Positions 24,989 to 34,460 are shown, counted from the stretch's first letter. The stretch is 64,000 bases of DNA from JAWPMV01 sp039819665 (GCA_039819665.1 JBCBRM010000022.1:62001-126000), one strand, 5' to 3'. The notes: a model not told the origin generated them from the sequence alone. A program made the numbers and translations.

Positions 24989-26821
24989 ATGTGTGGAATT
25001 GTTGGCTATATCGGCTATCGTGAGGCGTATCCCATCCTAATCAAAGGTTTGAAAAGATTGGAATATAGAGGATACGACTCTGCCGGAGTTGCGTTGATGA
25101 ACTCAACCACTGAAGTTTTCAAGAAAAAAGGAAAAGTTTCCGATTTGGAAGATCACGTAGGTGCAGAACCCGTGGGCTTCAATATCGGGATGGGACATAC
25201 CCGTTGGGCAACTCATGGTGAACCCAGCGATATAAATTCTCATCCACACAAATCCCAATCCGGAAAGTTTATTATCATTCACAACGGTATCATTGAGAAC
25301 TACACAAGTTTGAAAAACAGATTGCTTGACGAGGGATATGAATTTACCAGTGCAACAGATACGGAGATTCTGGCTCAATTCATCGACTTCATGTATCAAA
25401 GTGAAGATGTCAATGCGGAAGAGGCTGTCAGGCTGGCGCTAAATCAGGTTGTAGGTGCATATGGGATCATCGTGATGTGCGAAGATGAGCCGGAGCAATT
25501 GATCGTTGCGAGAAAAAGTAGCCCAATCGTAGTGGGTATTGGTGAAAACGAATACATTATTGCTTCTGACGCTTCTCCAATCATCGCTTATACCAAGGAT
25601 GTTATCTATTTGAATGACAATGAAATGGCGATCCTTACGAAGTCTTCTCATACGATCAAAACCATCGAAAATGAGATCAAGACTCCTCTACTTACAAGAG
25701 TAGAAATGGAACTGGAAGAATTGGAGAAGGGAGGGTATGAGCATTTTATGCTGAAAGAAATCTTTGAGCAACCTACTTCTATTGCAGATAGTTTACGAGG
25801 GCGTGTGAAGCTGGAAACGGGAGAAGTATTTCTCGGAGGTCTGGACGAAGTGAGGCCTCAACTGGCAGCCGCAAGAAGGATCATCATGGTCGCTTGTGGT
25901 ACTAGTTGGCATGCAGGTTTGGTGGGCGAATATCTCTTTGAAGAGTTTGCCCGTGTTCCGGTGGAAGTTGAATACGCTTCAGAGTTCCGCTACAGAAATC
26001 CCCTCATTTTCCCGGATGATGTGGTTATAGCCATCAGCCAGAGTGGGGAAACCGCAGATACCCTGGCAGCCGTTAAAATTGCCAAGGAAAAAGGGGCTCT
26101 TGTGTTGGGTGTGGTAAATGCGGTGGGTTCCAGCATTGCTAGAGAAACAGACGCAGGAGTATATATTCATGCCGGGCCTGAGATTGGGGTTGCCTCGACG
26201 AAAGCATTTACCTCTCAGGTGGCCGTCTTATCCTTGATGGCCGTTCATGTAGCTCAGTTGAAATGGCAATTGACCAAGAAGTCCAAAGAGGTAGTTGAAG
26301 AAATTGTGAATATACCTGAGAAAGTTGCTCAGATTCTGAAATCCAATGATCAGATCAAATACATTTCAGAGTTATTTAAAGATGCGGAAAACTTCTTATA
26401 CCTGGGTCGTGGATTCAACTTCCCCGTAGCCTTGGAGGGAGCGCTTAAGCTGAAAGAGATATCCTATATCCATGCGGAGGGCTATCCAGCAGCAGAAATG
26501 AAGCACGGACCCATCGCTTTGATAGATGAGAATATGCCGGTGGTATTCATCGCTACCCATGATGAGTCCTACGAAAAGGTAGTTAGTAACATCGAAGAAG
26601 TAGTTTCTCGGTCGGGAAGAGTGATCGCTATCGTTACAGAGGGCGACGAACGCCTAAAGGAGCTTTGCGAATTTGTTATAGAAATTCCTAAGACCAGTGA
26701 TTCGATTATGCCTTTACTTTCAGTAGTGCCTTTGCAACTCCTTTCTTATCATATCGCCTTGATGAGAGGATGCAATGTGGACCAGCCGAGGAATTTGGCT
26801 AAGTCGGTGACGGTGGAATAA
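24989..26821 (+). CDS. glmS: Glucosamine-fructose-6-phosphate aminotransferase (isomerizing)
   Basis: 610 residues, full length. It makes glucosamine-6-phosphate from fructose-6-phosphate and glutamine, the entry to cell-wall amino sugars. The N-terminal glutaminase domain starts MCGIVGYIGYREA with the catalytic Cys2 and has GMGHTRWATHGEPS. Two SIS domains follow, with CGTSWHAGLVGEYL, ISQSGETADTLAA and the end SHxIA-like LLSYHIALMRGCNVDQPRNLAKSVTVE seen in pieces. The upstream 160 bases show no glmS ribozyme features. A pair of hairpins follows the stop. Confidence 0.98.
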   Translation: MCGIVGYIGYREAYPILIKGLKRLEYRGYDSAGVALMNSTTEVFKKKGKVSDLEDHVGAEPVGFNIGMGHTRWATHGEPSDINSHPHKSQSGKFIIIHNGIIENYTSLKNRLLDEGYEFTSATDTEILAQFIDFMYQSEDVNAEEAVRLALNQVVGAYGIIVMCEDEPEQLIVARKSSPIVVGIGENEYIIASDASPIIAYTKDVIYLNDNEMAILTKSSHTIKTIENEIKTPLLTRVEMELEELEKGGYEHFMLKEIFEQPTSIADSLRGRVKLETGEVFLGGLDEVRPQLAAARRIIMVACGTSWHAGLVGEYLFEEFARVPVEVEYASEFRYRNPLIFPDDVVIAISQSGETADTLAAVKIAKEKGALVLGVVNAVGSSIARETDAGVYIHAGPEIGVASTKAFTSQVAVLSLMAVHVAQLKWQLTKKSKEVVEEIVNIPEKVAQILKSNDQIKYISELFKDAENFLYLGRGFNFPVALEGALKLKEISYIHAEGYPAAEMKHGPIALIDENMPVVFIATHDESYEKVVSNIEEVVSRSGRVIAIVTEGDERLKELCEFVIEIPKTSDSIMPLLSVVPLQLLSYHIALMRGCNVDQPRNLAKSVTVE

Positions 26822-26825
26822 TATA

Positions 26826-26899
26826 GGGCAGCTTATAAGCTGCCCTTACAGATAATTTATATTTTTGTATTTGGCTGTCTCAAAAGTGAGGCAGCCAAA
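26826..26899 (+). terminator. Double hairpin terminator region after glmS
   Basis: The first hairpin is a 20-base palindrome GGGCAGCTTATAAGCTGCCC at 26826-26845. The second, 26870-26899, pairs TTTGGCTG and CTC with GAG and CAGCCAAA around AAAAGT with one wobble, and is followed by TTTATATTTTATTT. It lies between convergent glmS and the S46 peptidase. Confidence 0.8.
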
Positions 26900-26907
26900 T
26901 TTATATT

Positions 26908-29058
26908 TTATTTCACCAGTTCCATTTCATCCAAGAGGTATCCTGCCCCTGCCATTTTATCCATGATAAAGAGCACATAGCGCACATCTACGCTTATGTT
27001 TCTGCACTGATTGATATCATAATTGATGTCGCTCATGGTTCCTTCCCAGTTACGGTCAAAATTGAGCCCAAGCAGATGACCATTTGCATCTATCAGAGGA
27101 CTCCCACTATTTCCTCCAGAAGTGTGATTAGAAGCGATAAAACAAACCCTCATGCTTCCATCCTTATGCGCATACTGCCCATAATCTTTCTTTTCGTATA
27201 ATTCGATTAGTTTTTCAGGCAAATCAAATTCACTATCTCCCGGTATGTATTTTGCCATCACCCCATCCAAAGTTGTGTAATGTTTATACTGAATTCCATC
27301 GCTGGGAGCCATTCCCTCTGCTTTTCCGTAAGTCAGCCTTAGGGTAAAGTTTGCATCAGGGTAAAAGTTCTTGTCCTTAAAAACCTCACGCTGCGCCTTC
27401 ATATAAGTTCTGTTCAAGGCATTGATCTGGTCATTTACTGCCTGAAACTTGGGACGCATCACTATATAGGAGTTTATGATATCCCCCATCAAGATATAAG
27501 CCGGATCGCGCAACACATTTCCGACTTCCAGATTATTGATGAGTGTCTCAAATTTAGCCTCCGTCGATATGTTTGAATTTTTGAATACATAGGCGGCATA
27601 GGCATCAAAATCCCCTTGATATCGGTCATGAATAGTCTGTAAACTCTGAGGCCTCTGGTTCGGCTCCAGGTCCATGTAGTAGGACTTCAGCAACTTAGCC
27701 ATGATTTCCTGATCTATGAGAGGATAATAATCCTTAAAGAAGCTGGCACCTTGTCTCCGTAACTTATCCAGTTCAGCACTTTTGGCCTGTTCACTCATAG
27801 ACTCCTCAATGCGGTTGACAGCTCCTCCTACCTGATTGGCAAAGCGGACCAGTTCAATCGAATAACCAGCTTCATTGAAATACTCTACTGCTCGCAATAA
27901 AGGAGCTTGCTTTTTGTAGAGTTCTTCAAATTGAGCTAAGAGATCTCCATATTTTTCTTTCCATTCGGGATTTTCGTTAACCCGTTTTTGAAATTCTGCT
28001 TCATAGGCCTGCTTTTTGGCAATGGCATCATCCCGCTTTAAACCTCTGATTTCTCCTTTCCATTTCTTCCATCCATTACTGATCCCAGATTGCTTGGAAG
28101 CGTATTGGATGCGGACCTTATCGCTTTTCAGCATTTCTCTATCAATCGTTTCCAGCCGCTGTGTACGCAATTTGATACGAATGGGGTCTTGTATATTCAT
28201 GATGTTATCCACCGCATAAGAAGTCAAATACTCCTGGGTTCTCGCAGGGAAACCAAATACCATAGTAAAGTCATCCTTTTCAGCTCCTTTTAGTGAGATA
28301 GGAAAGAAATGCTTGGGCTTTAGGGGAATGTTATTCTCCGAATACTCAGCAGGCTTTCCATCAGGACCCGTGTAGACTCTCCACATAGAAAAATCTCCTG
28401 TATGTCTTGGCCATACCCAGTTATCAGTATCACCGCCGAACTTTCCAATGGAAGAAGGAGGAGCTCCCACCAAACGGACATCCAAATATTTCTCAGTAAC
28501 GATCATGTAGTATTCATTCCCGTAAAAGAAAGGCTTGATTTCCGCCTGATAATGTGTTCCCTTTACTGCCTCTGCACTCAATCTGGCTATGCGAGAATCG
28601 ATTTCCGCATTTCTAGCTGATTCAGTCATACTTGCCTCTAATCCTCCCAATACTTTCTGCGTCATATCCTCAATCCGTACTATGAAAGTTACCGTCAAAC
28701 CGGGATTCACGAGTTCTTCCGATCCACTCATGGCCCAGAAGCCATCTTTGAGGTAGTCATTCTCAAGTGAACTCAATTTCTGGATACTTCCATATCCACA
28801 GTGATGATTGGTCAACAAAAGTCCGTTGTGGGAAATAATCTCTCCAGTACATCCACCTCCAAACTTTACAATGGCGTCTTTCAGGCTGGATTTATTTACA
28901 CTATATATATCTTCCGCACTTAGCTTCATTCCCATGGCCTGCATATCTCCTTCAAGGGCCTTTAGCAAGGTAGGTATCCACATACCTTCTTTTGCAGGAG
29001 CAAAAGAAATTGAAATCAGCAGAACGAATAGACAAGCAGTCCGTAGCATAGTCAACAT
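26908..29058 (-). CDS. S46 family dipeptidyl-peptidase, DPP11-like
   Basis: 716 residues with a signal peptide (LRTACLFVLLISISFA), so periplasmic. S46 exopeptidases release dipeptides from oligopeptide N-termini and feed amino-acid-using Bacteroidota. The chymotrypsin-type triad is visible: His85 in LLLTNHHCGYG, Asp in GGDTDNWVWPRHTGD, and Ser651 in SGGNSGSP. The S1 specificity residue lies 18 positions after the Ser in characterised enzymes: Gly in DPP7, Arg in DPP11. Here it is Arg669 (NFDRNWEG), predicting preference for Asp/Glu at P1. An all-helical insertion (about 300-560) supplies the N-terminus-binding cap. Divergent from the threonine dehydrogenase gene. Confidence 0.93.
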   Translation of the reverse strand: MLTMLRTACLFVLLISISFAPAKEGMWIPTLLKALEGDMQAMGMKLSAEDIYSVNKSSLKDAIVKFGGGCTGEIISHNGLLLTNHHCGYGSIQKLSSLENDYLKDGFWAMSGSEELVNPGLTVTFIVRIEDMTQKVLGGLEASMTESARNAEIDSRIARLSAEAVKGTHYQAEIKPFFYGNEYYMIVTEKYLDVRLVGAPPSSIGKFGGDTDNWVWPRHTGDFSMWRVYTGPDGKPAEYSENNIPLKPKHFFPISLKGAEKDDFTMVFGFPARTQEYLTSYAVDNIMNIQDPIRIKLRTQRLETIDREMLKSDKVRIQYASKQSGISNGWKKWKGEIRGLKRDDAIAKKQAYEAEFQKRVNENPEWKEKYGDLLAQFEELYKKQAPLLRAVEYFNEAGYSIELVRFANQVGGAVNRIEESMSEQAKSAELDKLRRQGASFFKDYYPLIDQEIMAKLLKSYYMDLEPNQRPQSLQTIHDRYQGDFDAYAAYVFKNSNISTEAKFETLINNLEVGNVLRDPAYILMGDIINSYIVMRPKFQAVNDQINALNRTYMKAQREVFKDKNFYPDANFTLRLTYGKAEGMAPSDGIQYKHYTTLDGVMAKYIPGDSEFDLPEKLIELYEKKDYGQYAHKDGSMRVCFIASNHTSGGNSGSPLIDANGHLLGLNFDRNWEGTMSDINYDINQCRNISVDVRYVLFIMDKMAGAGYLLDEMELVK

Positions 29059-29360
29059 AAAATATAATCGAATGGGTTTGTGAAATTAAAAAGATCAAGT
29101 TAGCAATTCTTTGGATTCAAGTGTAATTTTCTTGGGAGAATCGCTCCTGGCCTATAGCAGGATTTATAGAAAAAACTGATTGCATTTTTGCTAAGCAAAG
29201 GTGATTTTTCTTGTACAATTTTTAAGGAACCCTATGCGAATTTATCATTCGAGCAAGGGTTATAAAATGCTATAAATTTTTCTTAAGCTTGGGCTTTGCA
29301 TCCCATTTCAGACACAAAAAAAACCGCCTATTTATATCGGCATTTTTATCTGAAAAGAAC
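29059..29360. other. 302-base divergent intergenic region
   Basis: AT-rich, between the S46 peptidase and threonine dehydrogenase starts. It contains TTATAAAATGCTATAAATTTTT near 29260-29282 seen as two overlapping TATAAA-like blocks, but no convincing TAnnTTTG box, repeat or small gene. Confidence 0.5.
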
Positions 29361-30329
29361 ATGATATCAGAGACCTCCACTGAAAAGATCCTTGTCATAG
29401 GCGCCTTAGGGCAGATCGGAAAAGAACTTACCGAAGCTCTTAGAATTAAGTACGGAAAAGAGCGAGTTATAGCCTCAGACATTCGTGAGCCTGATTTTGA
29501 CAATGCTCCTCATATTACCCTCAATGTGTTGGATAAAGAAGCGCTGATTAGCTGCATTCGAGAACATGAGATCAAGATCATTTTCAATCTGGCAGCCATT
29601 CTTTCAGCTAAAGGAGAAGCAAATCCCCAAATGGCCTGGCAAATCAACATGGACGGCTTACTCAATAGCCTGGAAGCAGCAAGAGCTACTGACATCCAGC
29701 GGATTTTCTGGCCGAGTTCTATCGCAGTTTTTGGTCCTACTTCTCCTCGACAAAATACCCCACAGGACTGCATCATGGATCCCAATACGGTTTATGGTAT
29801 TAGTAAACTGGCGGGAGAAAGATGGTGTGCTTACTACAGTGAAAAATACAGCCTGGACATTCGAAGTCTTCGCTATCCCGGGTTGATTGGATATAAAGGA
29901 GCTGCAGGAGGTGGAACAACAGATTATGCTGTTGATATCTTTCACGAAGCACTAAAAAGTGGCGAATTCACCTGCTTCCTTGATAAAGGCACCTATTTAC
30001 CCATGATGTATATGCCAGATGCAATTAATGCTACCCTGAGGCTCATGGAGGCTACCAAAGAAGAATTATCTGTGAAGACATCCTATAATCTTGCAGGTAT
30101 TAGCTTTAGCCCTGATGAGATTGCAGCGGCTATAAAAAAGCATATTCCCGATTTTCAAATAACTTATGCACCAGATAATCGTCAGTCCATTGCAGATTCA
30201 TGGCCCCAGAGCATAGATGATTCTGTCGCGGAAAGAGACTGGAAATGGAAAGCCGAGTTTGATTTGGAAACTATGGTGGGAGATATGCTTTTGCATTTGC
30301 GAGAGCGCTACGATGCAGTGGGAGCGTAG
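29361..30329 (+). CDS. NAD-dependent L-threonine 3-dehydrogenase (epimerase-type SDR)
   Basis: 322 residues from the ATG at 29361 (MISETSTEKILVIGALGQIG); an upstream in-frame extension is unlike the family. The extended-SDR Rossmann loop is GALGQIG. The catalytic set is Ser-Ser in IFWPSSIAVFGP and Tyr/Lys in TVYGISKLAGE. The YPGLIGYKGAAGGGTTDYAVDIFHEAL stretch and the C-terminal YNLAGISFSPDEIA match GalE-like threonine dehydrogenases known from Flavobacterium and Cupriavidus, which oxidise threonine to 2-amino-3-ketobutyrate. No kbl ligase gene is nearby. UDP-sugar epimerase is less likely given the short substrate loop. Confidence 0.85.
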   Translation: MISETSTEKILVIGALGQIGKELTEALRIKYGKERVIASDIREPDFDNAPHITLNVLDKEALISCIREHEIKIIFNLAAILSAKGEANPQMAWQINMDGLLNSLEAARATDIQRIFWPSSIAVFGPTSPRQNTPQDCIMDPNTVYGISKLAGERWCAYYSEKYSLDIRSLRYPGLIGYKGAAGGGTTDYAVDIFHEALKSGEFTCFLDKGTYLPMMYMPDAINATLRLMEATKEELSVKTSYNLAGISFSPDEIAAAIKKHIPDFQITYAPDNRQSIADSWPQSIDDSVAERDWKWKAEFDLETMVGDMLLHLRERYDAVGA

Positions 30330-30350
30330 GAGAATTGAAGGCAGAATAAA

Positions 30351-30376
30351 GAACAAGAAATCGAGAGTTGAGAAGG
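30351..30376 (+). repeat. A/G-rich intergenic motif, copy 1
   Basis: GAACAAGAAATCGAGAGTTG followed by AGAAG. A near match, GAACAAGAAATGGAGAAGTG plus AGAAAG, occurs at 39370-39395; both lie close to GT-rich repeats and GTCATT-type palindromes. Confidence 0.55.
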
Positions 30377-30394
30377 GATAAAGCAGGCTCTTTT

Positions 30395-30512
30395 CAGCCA
30401 CAACAAGCTTGTCATTACGAGCTAACCGAAGCAATATTTTTCATTCTATAAAGCCTATTGAAGTTCAGGGGGTTGCTTCGCATGTATTACAGGCTTGCAA
30501 TGACAGGCTCGT
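30395..30512. repeat. REP-like palindromic element, GTCATTRCGAG type
   Basis: Left end CAAGCTTGTCATTACGAGCT with CCGAAGCAA; right end GGTTGCTTCG and TTGCAATGACAGGCT. The ends form an imperfect inverted repeat. It is preceded by CAGCCACAACAAGC, similar to the AGCCCCAACAAAC that precedes both elements near 20 kb. Confidence 0.78.
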
Positions 30513-30545
30513 TTAAGGATATTATTTTTACAGAGTTTTACAATA

Positions 30546-30573
30546 GGTGTTGGAGTATTGGCGTACTGGAGTT
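30546..30573 (+). repeat. GT-rich 9-base-period repeat
   Basis: GGTGTTGGAGTATTGGCGTA followed by CTGGAGTT: three degenerate units of roughly (G/T)TnTTGGAG. The inverse-strand relative at 39401-39422 reads CGTATTGGTGTGTTGGAGTT. Confidence 0.5.
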
Positions 30574-30611
30574 AAATCTTCAGCTTAGCACTAGAAACCG
30601 AGAACACCTAC

Positions 30612-31190
30612 TTAATCCAACTCATCCAGCGTAAGGCGCATACTCGGCGTAAAGGTCTGCATGAAATACTTCACCTCTGGCAAGGCCATTTCTTCTATGC
30701 TTCTTTTTATCACACTTTTGGCCTGAGAAAATTCCTGATTCCCCTGTTTCAATTCTTCGAGACATTTGAGATAAGCAGAAATTTTATCAGCCGCCTTTAC
30801 CAACTTCCAATGTTCTTTCTCTTCTTCGTCGGTGAACAGGATATTTTTATAATGCTTGCGAATGGCCTCTGGCAGCATAGAAAATAGGCGTTCGTTTGCG
30901 ATCTCCTCAATTTCATTATAGGCCTTTTTGATTTCCGGGCTAAAGTACTTGATAGGTGTTGGCAAATCACCGGTAATAACTTCACTTGCATCATGATACA
31001 TGGCAAGAACTGCTACCCGATCCGGATTGACATTTCCTCCGTACACCTCATTTCTCACTACAGCCAAAATATGAGCAATCATACTTACCTGCAGACTATG
31101 CTCCTGAATATTTTCTTCGTGCACATTATACATCAAACTCCAACGCTGTATCAAACGCATGCGGGAGAGGTAGGCAAAAAAGTGGCTCAT
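30612..31190 (-). CDS. yfbR: 5'-deoxynucleotidase of the YfbR (HD domain) family
   Basis: 192-residue HD-domain phosphohydrolase that removes phosphate from deoxyribonucleoside 5'-monophosphates. The signature RMRLIQRWSLMYNVHEENIQEHS is seen in pieces: RWSLM near residue 17 and NIQEHSLQVSMIAHILA with the first metal His. YHDASEVITGDLPTPIKY then gives the HD pair and the conserved Asp-Pro substrate loop, and a late AADKISAYLKCLEE supplies the last Asp. Length is close to E. coli YfbR (199). It sits 12 bases downstream of the DUF1801-like gene, so the two are probably co-transcribed. Confidence 0.93.
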   Translation of the reverse strand: MSHFFAYLSRMRLIQRWSLMYNVHEENIQEHSLQVSMIAHILAVVRNEVYGGNVNPDRVAVLAMYHDASEVITGDLPTPIKYFSPEIKKAYNEIEEIANERLFSMLPEAIRKHYKNILFTDEEEKEHWKLVKAADKISAYLKCLEELKQGNQEFSQAKSVIKRSIEEMALPEVKYFMQTFTPSMRLTLDELD

Positions 31191-31202
31191 CTATTATGTT
31201 TC

Positions 31203-31568
31203 TTATGCTTTTTTTAGGGCAATTTTCGTGATCTGACTCAGGACAAAACTGATTGTTTCCCGATCCAGTTCATGTAAATTTCTGATCCAAAGGGTTTTCG
31301 CATGCTTGCCTTTCCCTTTCAAATCCAAATTCTGGGTATCGACTTTATCTGTATAATGCAGGTATAGCTTGACATGATCTTTACCCATTCCGATAACGGC
31401 GAGTACATTATCCTTCTGCCCAATACTATATAAGGTCATCTTCACCTTGGCTCCCCCTCCTGCATCTTCTACAATTTCTTCCGATTGGCTCACAATCAAT
31501 TTCTGGAGCTCCTCGGCAACGTCCATAAGGGCCTGGTCTATTTCTGGCCACAGATTTCTAAGGTCCAT
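31203..31568 (-). CDS. DUF1801-like small alpha/beta protein
   Basis: 121 residues with no signal peptide. The pattern KVKMTLYSIGQKDNVLAVIG, HVKLYLHYTDKV and a late GKGKHAKTLWIRNLHELD resembles the YdhG/DUF1801 fold (IrsF-like), where a Gly-Lys-Gly turn and a terminal strand recur. The first 40 residues form a helix with acidic end (SQSEEIVEDAGGGAK). Biochemical role of the family is unknown. It precedes yfbR by 12 bases on the same strand. The match is partial, so another small alpha/beta family is possible. Confidence 0.6.
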   Translation of the reverse strand: MDLRNLWPEIDQALMDVAEELQKLIVSQSEEIVEDAGGGAKVKMTLYSIGQKDNVLAVIGMGKDHVKLYLHYTDKVDTQNLDLKGKGKHAKTLWIRNLHELDRETISFVLSQITKIALKKA

Positions 31569-31653
31569 AGGAAAGAATTTAAAGACCCAAAGATAGCACC
31601 CTTAGTCTTTCGAAAAAAAATTCCCATATTGGCATCCATAATATCTAACACTC

Positions 31654-33105
31654 ATGCGGAACTCCTACCTAAGACTAAGTTTTTACACTCTCTGTATCCT
31701 ACTTTCCTTTTCATCCTGTGCAGAAGAAGAGAAAGAACCGGCAAGAAAGCCCAATTTTGTAATCATATTTACAGATGATCAGGGGTATGCTGATCTCGGA
31801 GTTTATGGAGCCAAAGGATTTAGCACTCCTCATTTAGATACCATGGCTCAGGAAGGTTTAAAATTCAATAGATTTTATGTCTCTCAGCCCGTTTGTTCCG
31901 CTTCGCGTGCATCTCTGATGACGGGATGTTATTCCAATAGACTGGGCATACATGGTGCCTACTTCCCTTACTCTAAAGAAGGCCTGAATCCCAATGAAGA
32001 AACCCTGGCAGAAGTATTGAAAACTCAGGGATATAAAACAGCACTATATGGAAAATGGCATTTAGGAGATCATCCAAATCTACTTCCAACCAATCACGGA
32101 TTTGATGAGTATTATGGAATTCCTTATTCCAATGATATGTGGCCCCAGCATCCAGCCAATGATTATTTCAAATTCGATCCCCTACCCCTACAAGAAGGCA
32201 AGAATAAAGTAATCGATATCACGGATCAATCTTTGATGACCGGAAAATATACCAATCGAGCTGTGGACTTTATCCGAAGAAATAAGGATAATCCTTTCTT
32301 TTTGTATGTCCCTCATCCGATGCCTCATGCACCACTGGCGGCTTCCTATGATTTTGCCGGAAAGTCTGAGAGAGGGCTTTATGGAGATGTGATTTCAGAA
32401 ATCGATGCAGGTGTAGGTTCCATCCTTTCCTTGCTTAAAGAATTGAATCTGGATGAACATACAATGGTGATTTTTACCTCAGATAATGGTCCCTGGCTAA
32501 GTTATGGAGGACATTCGGGTAGTGCTGCCCCCCTCAGAGAAGGAAAAGGTACAGCCTGGGAAGGGGGGGTAAGGGTTCCTTGTATAGTCAGATGGCCAGG
32601 GAAAGTTCCTGCTGGCGTTGAAACCAATACCCCTGCGATGACGATCGATCTTTTGCCTACAATTGCAAAACTTGCAGGCGCTGATTTACCCAAAGCAAAA
32701 ATAGATGGAATGGATATCAGTCCTATCCTCTTTCAGGAAAAAGGAGCAGAAAATCCTCATGAAGGCTATGCATTCTACTATAAACAAAATGAACTACACG
32801 CAGTCATGAAGGGAGATTGGAAACTCTATTTCCCCCACACCTATCGCTCACTTAATGGAAGAGAGGGTACTGATGATGGCTTACCGATTAAGTATGACCA
32901 AAATACAATCGAAGCTCCAGAACTGTATAATGTCGCCACGGATATAAGCGAAACCCAAAATGTGTATGATCAGCATCCGGATATCGTAGAAGATTTGATG
33001 GAATTTGCTGAAGAAACCCGTGAAGCTTTAGGAGATAAATTGACAGAAAGAGAAGGAAGCGAAAATCGTCCGGTAGGGGAAGTGGTTTGGGAAGGGAGAG
33101 AATAA
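31654..33105 (+). CDS. Sulfatase (arylsulfatase A family), probable lipoprotein
   Basis: 483 residues. The N-terminal signal ends in LSFSSC (Cys22), so it is probably a lipoprotein. It hydrolyses sulfate esters, likely on marine polysaccharides or glycans. The metal-binding start IIFTDDQGYADLG (Asp41, Asp42) and the formylglycine motif CSASR (Cys81 to be converted) in QPVCSASRASLMTG are intact. LYGKWHLGD and FTSDNGPWLSYGGHSG provide the further catalytic Lys/His and Asp-Asn ligands. The Cys-type site needs an FGE or anSME maturase, none of which is in this window. It does not lie in a SusCD-type locus, so its substrate is unclear. Confidence 0.94.
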   Translation: MRNSYLRLSFYTLCILLSFSSCAEEEKEPARKPNFVIIFTDDQGYADLGVYGAKGFSTPHLDTMAQEGLKFNRFYVSQPVCSASRASLMTGCYSNRLGIHGAYFPYSKEGLNPNEETLAEVLKTQGYKTALYGKWHLGDHPNLLPTNHGFDEYYGIPYSNDMWPQHPANDYFKFDPLPLQEGKNKVIDITDQSLMTGKYTNRAVDFIRRNKDNPFFLYVPHPMPHAPLAASYDFAGKSERGLYGDVISEIDAGVGSILSLLKELNLDEHTMVIFTSDNGPWLSYGGHSGSAAPLREGKGTAWEGGVRVPCIVRWPGKVPAGVETNTPAMTIDLLPTIAKLAGADLPKAKIDGMDISPILFQEKGAENPHEGYAFYYKQNELHAVMKGDWKLYFPHTYRSLNGREGTDDGLPIKYDQNTIEAPELYNVATDISETQNVYDQHPDIVEDLMEFAEETREALGDKLTEREGSENRPVGEVVWEGRE

Positions 33106-33132
33106 TCGCACGCACAAAGCATTTTTTTTACC

Positions 33133-33612
33133 ATGAACAAAATCCTTGTATCCATTCTTACCGGCCTGTTGCTATCCTCAAATGTCTCTAAGTTACATGC
33201 TCAGAATGAGGAATTTTCTAATTCCGTTGCCTATGCAGAAGTGGGGGTTGTGGGATTATTTGGTTTCCTCGCAGGCCTGAATCTTAGCTATGAGCATCGA
33301 TTGTTTTCCAATCCTGATAACAATCTTCATATCTACGGAAGAGGGGGAGTGGCTGCATCTGGTGTCCTTTTCGGTTCAGGAGGTTTGGGAGGACTTGTCG
33401 GAGGCAGTTTATTGACAGGCAGTGGAAATCATCATTTTGAAGTTGATCTGGGAGTGATTGTTGGGAAAAATGATGGCTCCGGCAGCAATGATGTGTTTGT
33501 ACAAGGGGTAGGAGAAGTTGGATATCGATTTCAGAAACCCGGAGGAGGATTTCTCTTTAAACTAAAAGCTGGTATCACAGGAATCGGGGGTGCGCTAGGC
33601 TATGCATTCTAA
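33133..33612 (+). CDS. Small outer-membrane beta-barrel-like protein
   Basis: 159 residues with a signal peptide ending near KLHAQ. The mature part is Gly-rich and alternates hydrophobic and polar residues in about eight strands (YAEVGVVGLFGFLAGLNLSY, LHIYGRGGVAAS, HHFEVDLGVIVG, GEVGYRF, FLFKLKAGITGIGG) and ends in an aromatic ALGYAF, the usual C-terminal signal of outer-membrane barrels. It starts 27 bases after the sulfatase stop, so the two may share a transcript. No specific function visible. Confidence 0.68.
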   Translation: MNKILVSILTGLLLSSNVSKLHAQNEEFSNSVAYAEVGVVGLFGFLAGLNLSYEHRLFSNPDNNLHIYGRGGVAASGVLFGSGGLGGLVGGSLLTGSGNHHFEVDLGVIVGKNDGSGSNDVFVQGVGEVGYRFQKPGGGFLFKLKAGITGIGGALGYAF

Positions 33613-33808
33613 ATTGATTCTCATAAGCAGTAAAAATAAGCAAATAACGTTTGGGGCTTTTTCATCATCCATGTACTATTAATCCCTATACTTGGAACTA
33701 ATGCAGCTATCATAGCCTTAGTAAACAAGGGCCATTAGCTTGTTTCAGCACTCTTGGGAGCTTCTTCAATTCCCAATGCAGCATTACATAATGCTTATAG
33801 GATAGTTT

Positions 33809-34390
33809 TTACACCTGCGCCCGATCGATCCATTTTTCTACATCCGGAGGCTGATAAGCATCCATCAACCGGAGCAACTCCATAGGATCTTCATGGCTAA
33901 TGATCATGTCTCGATTTTTTTGATGAAGGAAGCGTTTCTCGACCATTTCATCAAAGAAATTTAAGAGAGAATCGAAATAGCCTTTTACATTCAGCACTCC
34001 TACCGGACAGTTATGCAGACCCAATTGTGCCCAGGTCAGGATTTCGCACATCTCATCCATCGTTCCCATTCCCCCAGGCATAGAAATAAATCCATCTGAA
34101 CGATCCGCCATGATTTGCTTGCGTTCGTGCATGGTATCTGTCTGAATCAATTCACTTATTCCCGTATGTCCAACTTCTTTAGCCATCAGAAAATGAGGAA
34201 TAACACCCACTACATGGCCATTTTTTTCAAGGCATGCATCGGCAATCACGCCCATTAGCCCTACATTACCTGCACCATATACAAGGCTGATTTCTTTTTC
34301 TGCGAAGATTCTTCCTAATTCTTGAGCTGCTGTAATAAAATCAGGATCGGATCCAACATTGGAACCGCAAAAGACACAAATTGATTTCAT
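33809..34390 (-). CDS. LOG family (cytokinin riboside 5'-monophosphate phosphoribohydrolase-like)
   Basis: 193-residue Rossmann-fold protein of the LOG/TIGR00730 family, which cleaves nucleoside 5'-monophosphates to base and ribose 5-phosphate. The signature PGGMGTMDEMCEILTWAQLG holds the PGGxGTxxE phosphate-binding and catalytic motif. Also typical are the start ICVFCGSNVGSDP, LVYGAGNVGLMGVIADA and the MHERKQIM catalytic Arg segment. In bacteria the physiological substrate is usually AMP or related nucleotides, not plant cytokinins. It lies downstream of the retropepsin gene with a 70-base gap. Confidence 0.92.
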   Translation of the reverse strand: MKSICVFCGSNVGSDPDFITAAQELGRIFAEKEISLVYGAGNVGLMGVIADACLEKNGHVVGVIPHFLMAKEVGHTGISELIQTDTMHERKQIMADRSDGFISMPGGMGTMDEMCEILTWAQLGLHNCPVGVLNVKGYFDSLLNFFDEMVEKRFLHQKNRDMIISHEDPMELLRLMDAYQPPDVEKWIDRAQV

Positions 34391-34460
34391 AGCCTAAATT
34401 TTTATTGAGCTCAAAATTAGGCAGCTGCGGGTAAAAGACAAGGAAAGAGAAAAATTTTGT

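Noticed and set aside
31654..33105. Polysaccharide utilisation locus around the sulfatase
   Set aside because: No SusC/SusD pair, glycoside hydrolase or hybrid two-component gene lies nearby.
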